A DNA stretch of 64,000 bases, taken from positions 48,909,790 to 48,973,789 of the forward strand of contig OX459096.1 in the NCBI GenBank assembly GCA_949775045.1. Reading direction: 5' to 3'. Position numbers and translations under genes: made by a program. Shown here in pieces: positions 37,422-47,074 of the stretch (position 1 is its first letter; the number at the start of each line of letters is the position of its first letter). The notes below the pieces were generated by a model that saw only the letters and a program-made list of their open reading frames with translations, ran no database searches and was not told the DNA's origin. This DNA is from Metridium senile (taxonomy: Eukaryota; Cnidaria; Anthozoa; Actiniaria; Metridiidae).

Positions 37422-37854
37422 TTATATAAGGGGATGTTAGAGAAAAAACAAAATAAAATTGTTAATGAGGACACTTATAATATTCATCATGTTTATAAGT
37501 TCTATGTATGTAATGATGATGGTTATATTCTACAAATCCAATAAAAGGAAACTTAATAATGAGGGGTATTTGAAAATTATTTTTAGAAAACATGGTAGAG
37601 TAGATGCACTTAATCCGTGAAACAAATACTAATTTTTAGTACTAAATAGTGATTATAAAACAATAGACTAAAAAAAACAAAGAATTTTTTTATGAAATAG
37701 TACTAATTAGTACTAATTATATGTCACGGATTTAGTGCGTCTACTCTAGAGTGCAAACAATATAACCGTGAAACACAAAAACTAATTAGTAGAAATTTAG
37801 TAGAAATTAGTGAAAAATAGTCGAAGCGTGAATAGACTAAATTTAGTGTGCACG

Positions 37855-38149
37855 CATCCTCGGGAACCCAGGGGTATTCTTCTGTCGCTCGTTTCTCGCT
37901 TCCACAACATATACCCCTGGGAACGTAGTCTGTTGGAGCTTGTTCCGGAAATCAAAATTCAGCTCTTTCCTGATTGGTCGACCTTATTAGGTCGACCAAT
38001 GAAAATCAGGATAACCATTCAAAGAAAGTCGTTAAATAAGTTTGAATTTTGACTTCCGGAACAAGCTCCAACAGACTACGTTCCCAGGTGTATATGTTGT
38101 GGAAGCGAGAAACGAGCGACAGAAGAATACCCCTGGGTTTCCGAGGATG
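37855..38149. mobile_element. Palindromic element CATCCTCGG, 9-bp target duplication
   Basis: Arms CATCCTCGGGAACCCAGGGG ... and inverse. Flanked by GTGTGCACG at 37846-37854 and 38150-38158. Same family as 41909-42028. Confidence 0.9.
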
Positions 38150-38179
38150 GTGTGCACGTGCAATCAGCCAAGTGTCCCT

Positions 38180-38520
38180 AAGCGCACAATATGCAAGTAA
38201 AATCATTTTTAAGTCTATTCGTTTGCGATGCAGCAAAATCAAGACACATCTAGAGCTAAAATAACCACAATACACAAGTGAAATTGTTTTCGAGTCTCTA
38301 TTCCTTCGCCGGCGCTACTGCAAAATCAAGACACATGACACATCTAGAGATAAAATAACCACAATACACAAGTGAAATTGTTTTCGAGTCTCTATTCCTT
38401 CGCGCTGCTGCAAAATCAAAACACAAGGCACATCTAAAGCTAAACTAATCACAATACACAAAGTAAAATCGTTTTCGAGTCTTCATTCCTTTGCGCTATT
38501 GCAAAATCAATGCACACTAA
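38180..38520. repeat. About 100-bp tandem repeats
   Basis: Three to four units of GCAAAATCAAGACACATCTA ... GTGAAATTGTTTTCGAGTCT. Related in inverse to 8190-8700. Confidence 0.8.
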
Positions 38521-38657
38521 AGAATAAGTGTTACTCACTCTATTGCATGTAGTTCACATTATAAATACGTACTCTGGCTGGCTTTAAACGTCAATAAACG
38601 TAACAATGACCTCCATTCGCTTCTGTAATGGATCTTGAAACTATTTCCACGATATTG

Positions 38658-38856
38658 AGGCCCCGTTTACACGAATCCGGATACTTTTGAAACCGCATAC
38701 TTTTTGATGCGAATCGGCCTATCGTCCACACGAATCCAGTGAATTCGGTCACCGAAACCGCATATTTTTACTTGAATCCTCCGGATACGCGGATTCGTGT
38801 GGACGCAAATATTTCTATGCGGTTTCAGCCGGATCGGATTCGCGTAGACGAGGCCT
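38658..38856 (-). mobile_element. AGGCC MITE, complete copy
   Basis: Begins AGGCCCCGTTTACACGAATC and ends CGCGTAGACGAGGCCT. Confidence 0.85.
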
Positions 38857-38983
38857 AGGTCAAACTGCTGCATTCTAAATATTCATGCTTTAATTAGCTC
38901 CAAACAAAATCCCATGCTCGTGTTCTCGCGTTATGGACGTGCGCAATTTGGCGCTAACTTTAATCGCGGTTCAGTGATTGCAC

Positions 38984-39091
38984 TAGCCTGCGTTACAGAC
39001 CCTTGTAAGCGCTCGAAACGTCTCCCGCCAACAAGCTTGTTGGCGGGAGACGTTTCGAGCGCTTTAATACAAGGGTCTGTAACGCAGGCTA
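38984..39091. mobile_element. 108-bp perfect palindrome with 9-bp target duplication
   Basis: TAGCCTGCGTTACAGACCCT ... and inverse, with a HindIII-like AAGCTT centre. Flanked by TGATTGCAC at 38975-38983 and 39092-39100. Ends match the larger element at 35409-37421. Confidence 0.9.
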
Positions 39092-39499
39092 TGATTGCAC
39101 GTGCACACTATATTTACTAATTACTAATTTGTACAAAATAGTCTAGTACAATAGACTAATTTAGTGAAATTTAGCAAAATTTAGCAAAATTAGTTTTTGT
39201 TAATGTTTCACGGTTATATTGTTTGCACTCTACTAACTATTATAATATTTACATGTAGTTCAATCTCGAACCCAGAGCCTGCGTTACTCTTGGCCAGCAG
39301 TGCCGAGCAACGTATAACTCTGGGGTACCGGGATTCTCTGCCCTTGAAAATACAATAGTCAGACCGGAAACAGACGAAGTAAAAGCTCTGATTGGTCCAT
39401 CATGTAAACAAATGTACATTCAAATTGTAAATTTTACGATTAATACGACGTCAACGGTTTTTAATACTAGATAGAATAATATCGTCATTTATGGAATAA

Positions 39500-39565
39500 A
39501 TGCGAGTCGCGAAGCGACGACAAATTGTATCGCCGCGAAGCGATGATTATCGAGTCGCGAAGCAA
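39500..39565. repeat. GTCGCGAAGCGA short tandem palindromes
   Basis: Three copies of TCGCGAAGCGA-like sequence within 60 bp, CpG-rich in an otherwise CpG-poor region. Confidence 0.6.
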
Positions 39566-39773
39566 ATTAGAATATACACACAAAATACTCCTTTAAACTA
39601 TTCTAAACCTTGACAATCCTCAGACCTCTGGCATCCAGTTATTTAATAAAGGTCAATCGTACCACGAAAGCAAACTAATTTAAACCGTTGGAAAACTATA
39701 AATAAATCGACGGTTAAAGCGATCTAAATTGAAGGAGATTTAGACTCGTTTTTATATCATTATATAAATCCTG

Positions 39774-41330
39774 ATGGCCGCTAAAAAAACCTTCCTAAAC
39801 TTTAAATGTTTTATTACCAACCACCAGATTCTTCTTACCAAACTACAAAAGTATGGCATAAGGGGGATTCCCCTTCAATGGTTTACTGATTACCTAACAA
39901 ATAGAAAACAATATGTGGAACTAGATACTAAATCAAGTATGAAAACAGTAACATGTGGAATTCCTCAGGGAAGCTCGCTAGGTCCATTGTTGTTCTTAAT
40001 ATATATAAATGACATAACAAGTTGTTCAGGAAAACTGTCTTTTAGAATATTCGCTGATGATACCAATATCTTTGCATCATCTTCGAATTTAGCAGATTTA
40101 GAACACCTAGTCAATTGTGAGTTGACTAAGGTTGTTGAATGGTGCAATGCAAATCGACTATCAATAAACATTCAAAAAACTAACTTTATGATTATTAAAT
40201 CTACACATAAGAGATTAACACAAAACGTAGATATAAAAATTCCAAACAAAGAGGGTTCATCTATTTCTATCGAAAAGAAAAACCACATTAAATATCTAGG
40301 AGTAATGATCGATGATAGTCTATCATGGAAATTCCACATCTCTTTCATTTGCTCACGCCTATCAAGAAATGCGGGAATTTTTCTTAAGCTGAGACACTAT
40401 CTCTCTCTTATACAACTGAAACAACTTTACTACAGCCTTGTTTACCCTTATCTAACCTATGCAATAGTTGCATGGGGAAGTACATATAAAACCCAATTAA
40501 AAAAAATTCAAGTTAAACAAAACCATATCATTAGAATATTTTTCTTTGCTACACTATATGGTAAAAATACTGATAGTGCTCTTCCATTAATCAATCTTTT
40601 AGACCTTCTAACTATAGTCAACATCTTTAAATTACAATCACTAAAATTTATTCACCAGTGGGTAACTAAACAGCTTCCATCAGTCTTTGATAATTATTTC
40701 CAATTTTCTAAGAACATTCATAGCTATAACACAAGGTATGCCTCAAACAATAACCTTCTCAAGCAAAAAGTAAGAACAAATATTGGCAAACAAACAATTA
40801 GTGCTCTTGCACCAGAGCTATGGAAAGAAATTCCAACTGAAACTAAATTAGTTACAAAACCCTTCATTTTTAAAAAAAAGGTAAAGGAGCATTTGCTGCA
40901 AAGCCAACGCCCCTCATCTTCGAATTAACAACCAAACCAAACCAATATATGATATAAATATTATAAATACAATTATAAATATATAATCTAGATTAGTTGC
41001 TTTACATATGGCTATATTTATTTATTTATTTGTTCGTATTTGTTCGTATTATTTCATATTATTTCATATTATTTCATATATTTCATATATTTCATAATCA
41101 ACATATTTTTGTACTGCTCTTGATAAAACAATTATAAATGACAGTGTCTAACTCGAAAACTAAATGTTAATTTAGACACTGACATTCCAAAAATGTACTA
41201 ATAACAAAAATATGAGAAAAGAAAAATGTAATTAAACAATTAATTTGTAATTAGAACATAAGTATTTAAAAATGTAAAAGAATGTAAATAAAAGTATTGT
41301 ATTGTATTGTATATTGTATTGTATTAGTGA
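39774..41330 (+). pseudogene. 5'-truncated non-LTR retrotransposon with RT frame and ATTGT tail
   Basis: Open frame 39774-40928 (384 codons) holds the RT from palm to C-terminus. Visible are IPQGSSLGPLLFLIYINDI (about 63-81), the catalytic FADDTNIF (about 92-99), a KTNFMIIKS block and LGVMIDDSLSWKFHI. The first 20 or so residues do not match an RT start. Endonuclease and the first RT motifs are missing, so the copy is truncated. A 3' UTR and a tail of TATTG units at about 41293-41330 mark the 3' end. The frame is otherwise intact, which suggests a recent insertion. Confidence 0.85.
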
Positions 41331-41670
41331 GGAAAATGTTTATATTTGGCTTAGAAAGTATTTAAAATACTACTAGGTCAACAATATTTTGAATGTCATA
41401 TAACGTACTAAGTAACACAGGATGCCAAAACCAACAGATCATTATAATATTAACTAAGCATGCGCATTTCATGTTAAAACCGGAACTCCAAAATTGGAGC
41501 AGAATAATTCCGTTTCCCCAGAGTTATACGTTGCTCGGCACTGCTGGCCAAGAGTAAGTAGTTGAAAATAGAACAAAGTGTGCATAGCCTTAATTTAAGA
41601 ATAAGATATAGCGAAACTAAATAACTAAGTAATAGTAAAACAAGTCAAATAAAAAAAAAAACTAAGTTAA

Positions 41671-42526
41671 GGACGGGGCCTACTATTGCCACTGCGCAGG
41701 CTACTGCGCATCTACATAGTTTCCATTTTAACGCGCTATCTTACCTCAAAAGATGACAAAATACAAATAAAAAACCATCTAACGATGGTAGACGCGACGG
41801 TAGCGGTTTTTTATAAAAACAGTCCCACAATGCACTTATGATGACGAATTTCTTTACTTAGTAGGGAGGGGACCGGAAAGAAATTGTCTTATGATGATCT
41901 TCGGCGGCCATCCTCGGGAACCCAGGGGTATTCTTTTGTCGCTCGTTTCTCGCTTCCACAACATATACGTATATGTTGTGGAAGAGAGAAACGAGCGGCA
42001 GAAGAATACCCCTGGGTTCCCGAGGATGTTCGGCGGCAAGTTTACCACGCGATAACTTTTTAAAACGCCCGGTAACCCCAATTTTTTTACAGCTGCAATT
42101 ATTAAGAACATGTTAAACAATGGTTTTGATGTAAAATTTCGAAAAAAAAACTGATTTTGGAATGGAAAATCGACAAAACTTCGAATTTTCTGAACCTCGT
42201 AAACTGCAAGTCGCGATGCTAAAAAAATCATATTTCACTACTAACTTTTGAAATTACGTTACAAAATATATATTCCTATTAGAAAATTACTTGTTAATTG
42301 TTTACCGCTATCAAAGAGATGTTTCAATGAAAATCCTTTGAAAAAAAAAATTATTTGTCGATGCCGGTAAAATCGTGACGTCAGCCATATTTAAGACTCA
42401 TTATTTCTCTTAACTGCCCGGTGACCCCACCTTTTTTAGACAGATTTGTAGAACCCTCTAAAGGGTTAAAACAACTCACATAGTTATTTGAAGAATACAT
42501 TACTTTTTAATTAGTAGGCCCCGTCC
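41671..42526. mobile_element. TTAA-flanked 856-bp element
   Basis: Begins GGACGGGGCCTACTA and ends with the inverse TAGTAGGCCCCGTCC, TTAA on both sides (41667-41670, 42527-42530). TTAA duplication is typical of piggyBac. No transposase frame. Contains the palindrome 41909-42028. Confidence 0.8.
41909..42028. mobile_element. 120-bp palindrome with 9-bp target duplication
   Basis: CATCCTCGGGAACCCAGGGG ... and inverse, centre ATACGTAT. Flanked by TTCGGCGGC at 41900-41908 and 42029-42037. Confidence 0.9.
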
Positions 42527-42530
42527 TTAA

Positions 42531-42820
42531 GTTACTAAATGCTTCTCTAAAATAATGTGTCTTCAAAAGACTTTTAAACTTATTAAAATTGTTCTCTTTC
42601 CTAATATAGTCAGGTAGATTAATTGTTCCAGGTCTTAGGAGCAGTTAAACCTGCCTGTCGGGTCATGCAACACAATGCCAGCAGCTCTAGATCGCAAGTT
42701 ATAGCGCGGACTCAATTTTATGCTTATGAGGTCGCGTAGATACGTTGGAGCTAAGTTGTTAATTATCTTGAAGGTAATAACAGCAATTTTTACTACTACC
42801 CTACTACTGCGCGGGACATA
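42531..42820 (-). pseudogene. Decayed RT C-terminal remnant
   Basis: Minus-strand frames read FKIINNLAPTYLRDLI and then, after a frameshift, DYIRKENNFNKFKSLLKTHY. This is the usual end of a CR1/L2-like RT frame. The TTAA element sits exactly at its downstream edge. Confidence 0.65.
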
Positions 42821-43743
42821 AATACTTATTTAGAAATATGCAAGACTTGATAACATTTTAGTTCCAGTTCGATAAAATACGCCTGTTATAATAAAGTACA
42901 CAAATGTTCAAAAACGAAAAAAAATGTCTTGACTCTCTCTGAACGACCACTATCGCGACCATCAAAGCGACCACTATTTCAATTTCCCGTTTTGTTTCCC
43001 ATGTAAATTCTGTAACTAAATCTCTCTCGTAAGCGACCATATAAGCGAAACCGTATAAGCGAAATGGCTTATTTTCAGTTTTCGAGGTGTGGCGACTGGA
43101 CCCGACGGATCAAACTATTATTCTAGCGCAACCATAAAATAATTTCTTACCAAACTGAATGCGTTTTTGTTTTAGTACTCGTAAACCCTTTCAGTCGTCA
43201 GAGTAATTAAGACAGTTGCAATAACTGTTATAACAAATGCATGCAAATAAGATGCAAATGAGACAACAACCATCTTTGAATTGACCCGATAGCCTCACTT
43301 GTATGATTCTTAAAACAAAAGAATATCTCATGTGCATGCATCAAAAATAACAATTATTTCAACATGCAGATTGAAGAGTCGAAGTCAGTGAGCTAATAAA
43401 GGTAGGCCACGATCCTAACTAGAAGGAATCATGAATCACCAGGTTGAAAAGTTAATCGATCAAGAATCTTTAATTCAAATATAATTAAGGGTTGAATCAT
43501 AAATAATAGATGCATGAGATGTAGAATGATAGATGTGCGGTCAAAAGACAAAAACACTATATATATACACAAATATATACACCCATACACTAATAAATGA
43601 AAGCCCCTAAAGATATACATTACATTCACCGGACAAAACGTTTTCTAGCCAACCAGGGCTTTTTCCTTCGCTGCAGTTCAGTCCTCAAGTACCATGCAGG
43701 GAGCGTTTTAATTTACCTTTTTTTAACCTTCACAGATTAATTG
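42821..43743. other. Gene-free stretch
   Basis: Nothing supported; 43740 downward is the 3' side of the carrier gene. Confidence 0.5.
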
Positions 43744-46568
43744 TTATACTGGCCTCATTCCCACAATTTTTCTCAGCTGTTCAAAGACGAAGAATGTGAC
43801 AACTGTATGTGGTCCTATTCTCATCCAATTTGGTATAAATCCCTTGTATAGACCAAAAATACCTTCGTGTTTGATAATTTTCATGAAGCAATCCGAAATT
43901 CCCTTATAAACTTTGGGTCTTCCATGGCTATCTGTTGCTTGGTTCATCATTCGTGTCTTGACTACATCGAAAGGAGAAGTAGTAGTCGCTGCAAAAAATC
44001 CTGCAGAAAATGACGAAACGATATGCAATGCTGGTCCTTCTTTCATAATTTCATGATTAATTAACGTATGTTTCATGTGGTCATATGAAGGAATTTGAGT
44101 TGCTGTTAATATGGCAGCACGTTGTACAGTTGGGCCTACGCCCGTCCACAAACCTCTCACACCCTCATCACGTATAATTGCAGAAAATGCTTGGAAGGTG
44201 TTTTTATATCTTGCTGGTTTGCCCGCACCAACTGCTTGAAATCGTACTTTAACCAGGTCTGTAGGGTTGGCTATAGCACTGCCTATTGTCCCTGATATAG
44301 CACCAGAGGTTATCTTCTTCCATATAGGAGTATTTGCAGGGTCAAGTGCACCGAGGGAGACTTTGATAGGCTCATAGGCACCAAGACGAATAGTACTGTA
44401 TGATGACTCCCGAAGTAAAGAAGGGAAAAGTCTACAAAATAAAAAAAACACACTAAGTAATTAATTTCAATCTGCTGTAACTTCATGGCTCAATTTTCAT
44501 AAATTATGTTTTGAAGCACAAAACGTTTACTGCCTCTACGACTGAGTGTCGGAATAAAAACTGGCGAAAATATTTCGTGCATAATGAGATCAAGATTATA
44601 TAAGGTGAAGTTTTGTATATGCATCCATGTACTCCAGATATTATGATGACCTATCGCCTCCAAGTTACTTCTATTTTCTACGACTATACCATTTGAAGTC
44701 TGTACTGCATTCGAGTGAGAATAGGTGAGAAAGGGTGAGAGTTGTAAAAGAGTTAGTTAAGACGTACTGACACTAAACCTGCATGGTTCACACTAGCGAC
44801 ATAAGCATAAGCAACATAGGCAGACTCAGATCCAATGGAATTTCCATTGGAATGTAATGGTGTTGCTTTCACCATTAGAATTTCAAAGATTTCAGTTTTC
44901 TAATTGTGGATTCTACACAGGAACTCCAGCCCGACGAATATTGATATGAACTCATAACACAGGAAGCCCAAACCTTCCTATTTGACTCACCATTAGATTC
45001 CAAAGGAAAAAGATAGGATTCCAATGTGATCTAATTGAGTGTATTGGACATACATGCCTCAGTGAAGTATTTCTTGAATAGGTGTGAGAAAGGTACGGCC
45101 AATGAGCAAAGCCCAACTAAGGCCTTGTCCACACGTATCCGAGTATTCAAGAAAACGGAGGTTTTTTTCTCCGTATTCAAAAAGATCTGCGTCCACACGT
45201 TGTGTTTCCGAATCGTATTAGCCCGTCCACATGCACGTATACACAAAAACGATTCAGTCGAAAACGCTAGCTTCCATACAATTCATTAGGTGCATGCATG
45301 ACTGGATTGTACCTCTGACGTCATCGTATTCAAAAACCTCCGTTTTCGCTGCCCACACGTATGACCGAAACGCCGTTTAGGTTTAGACAGAAGGCGTAAA
45401 CGTAGAAAAAAAACTTCCGTTTTCAAAAATACCCGGATATGTGTGGACAGGGCCTAAGTCTGCGCATATTTACATATGCTTATGCTGCTAGTGTGAACCA
45501 GGCTTAAACCCTTGTCGGGTGACTTTGTCACTACCCGGCATATACTGACCCTTTATATAAGCCTCTAACTCCTTCATCTTTATATATCTTAATACCACCT
45601 CGTAAGAAGCCTTTGTAGTATCGGTTCTTAAATATGTTTTTGTCAGTATGTTGTGATCCAAGCTCATTCTCCAACTGCATTCGAATTTTAATCACATCAA
45701 TGGGATTTGTTACTGTAAAAACAAAACAATGAAATTCAGTCTAAAAAATGTTTCATTTTATTTATGCACGTGTTTATGTGGAAGTTGATGATGTGAATAT
45801 TGGGATGATAATCAGTGAAAGTGAGTATAACGATAATGTCACTGATGAATGACATTTTCTGTCGTTTTGCGCAGGGAGCCACGTTTCTCTGATTTGTGTG
45901 GGGAAAAAAATGATTGAAGCTAGGTATCGGATAAATTATTCGAATGTCCAAAGAAAAAGCAAAGATAGTTAAAACGAAAGATGCTCCCGTGTCCTGGCGT
46001 TCCACAGTTCCTAATTTCATTATAAGCGCTTTACATACCACAGGTAGCCCAAGCTATCTGTCTGTGTTTTCATATAAGCCTTCTATGGGAGAATATATGG
46101 CGGTTTTAAAATATACAAAATTTGTATAAATAATAAAAATCGTGCTTGTTTCTTATATGACTACCTGTGAAGTTTCAAGTCATTTAGAGCAGTATTAAGC
46201 GCCGAATATTCAATACTGGGGTACAACTCAGTAGAAACCACAGACAGATAGCTTGGGCTACCTGTGTACATACCGGCTTGTTTTCGCTGTGTTTTGTTCT
46301 TCGATTCAAATATTTGCATTACCATCTTGCCTGCCACTGGGGTCAGGGCTCTCTTACTCCCGTACATTATAAATGTTCTACTATATGATTTCAAACTAAA
46401 ACTAACTTGTTTGGTAATTGTATAGCATTGTTTGATGTTTTATATAATGGCGGGTACGTGAAATCACGCAACAATGTTTAGAAGCTTACCTGAGGCTGCA
46501 CACATATTCGAAATACCACTCAATGCAAATCGTTGAGCATTTTGTGACTTTTTATCCTTTTCAGACAT
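43744..46568 (-). CDS. Mitochondrial carrier (SLC25, UCP-like subgroup), three exons, 309 aa
   Basis: Exons on the minus strand: 46490-46568, 45550-45712, 43744-44431. All have GT-AG borders and the coding total of 930 nt is in frame. The protein has the three-fold carrier repeat with signatures PIDVIKIRM, PTDLVKVRF and PFDVVKTRM, and matching downstream GLYKG / GLWTG / GLYKGFIPNW elements. It sits in the inner mitochondrial membrane with six helices. LLRESSYSTIRLGAYEPIK is typical of the uncoupling-protein-like / dicarboxylate-type group, but the substrate cannot be read. It is divergent from the NAB gene across a 506-bp promoter region. Introns carry MITEs (44785-45507, 46037-46267). Confidence 0.93.
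44785..45507. mobile_element. Inverted-repeat element split by a nested element, in carrier intron 2
   Basis: GGTTCACACTAGCGACATAA GCATAAG at the left, mirrored by CTTATGCTGCTAGTGTGAAC C at the right. The nested element 45121-45456 lies inside. Confidence 0.75.
45121..45456. mobile_element. AGGCCTTGTCCACACG-ended MITE
   Basis: Begins AGGCCTTGTCCACACGTATC and ends GATATGTGTGGACAGGGCCT. Interior has ACGGAGG / CCTCCGT palindromic blocks. Related in its ends to the element at 15032. Confidence 0.8.
46037..46267. mobile_element. MITE with CACAGGTAGCCC ends, in carrier intron 1
   Basis: CACAGGTAGCCCAAGCTATC TGTCTGTG at the left and inverse at the right. Flanked by TACATAC on both sides (7 bp). 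The same end motif occurs in the Polinton terminal repeats. Confidence 0.8.
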
Positions 46569-47074
46569 TGCTAATACTGTTTGTTAACTCGGATATAACA
46601 AACTTATGGCTTTATTCGAACGCTGTGTGAAGCTGTGAAGACTCATAATGCATTATTCATATAATGTCACGCAATCTTCTAGAATAGCAATATTCAAGAA
46701 GTATGTAATTTGTTTTCAAGTAGCACCGTTTTAATACATCTATTTTATTATTTTGGCTCAAGCCATTAGTTTAAAATCAAAATACATCAACAGCAAATAT
46801 TAAAAAAAAATCGTAAGATTGTTGTTTTAGTGAGTGATCTTGTGATATTCGATACATCTGCTATCCTATCCCCGGCCCCGATAGATGTCAATCATGTAGC
46901 GTCCTCCCACCCAATGGGATTATTTGAAGACAAATTGTAGCCAATCACGTGAGGGATATTAGCAACGAACCAATGAGAATCGTGAAAGGAAACTTCTAAG
47001 GGGGTGGACCATAATTTGGGATGTGTTCTTTTGCAATCGCTTCGCCTTCGAGAGGGAGGGGAGAAAGGTAAAAA
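46569..47074. promoter_or_regulatory. Divergent promoter region of the carrier and NAB genes
   Basis: 506 bp between the two start codons. Three CCAAT boxes (46912, 46941, 46970) and a CACGTG E-box (46946-46951, directly after one CCAAT) cluster toward the NAB side. No TATA box was seen at the expected distance. Confidence 0.6.

Larger units (their letters stand above)
37749..39230. mobile_element. TA-flanked GAGTGC element, 1.48 kb
   Basis: Begins GAGTGCAAACAATATAACCG and ends with the inverse, TA on both sides. Contains a 295-bp palindrome (37855-38149), a roughly 100-bp tandem repeat array (38180-38520), an AGGCC MITE (38658-38856) and a 108-bp palindrome (38984-39091). No transposase. 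Confidence 0.8.
39285..41567. repeat. Inverted 45-bp sequences around an RT copy
   Basis: GTTACTCTTGGCCAGCAGTG CCGAGCAACGTATAACTCTG at 39292 is mirrored at 41518-41563. Probably a TAGCCTGCG-type palindromic element split by, or grown around, the RT insertion. The right terminal few bases are missing. Confidence 0.6.
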
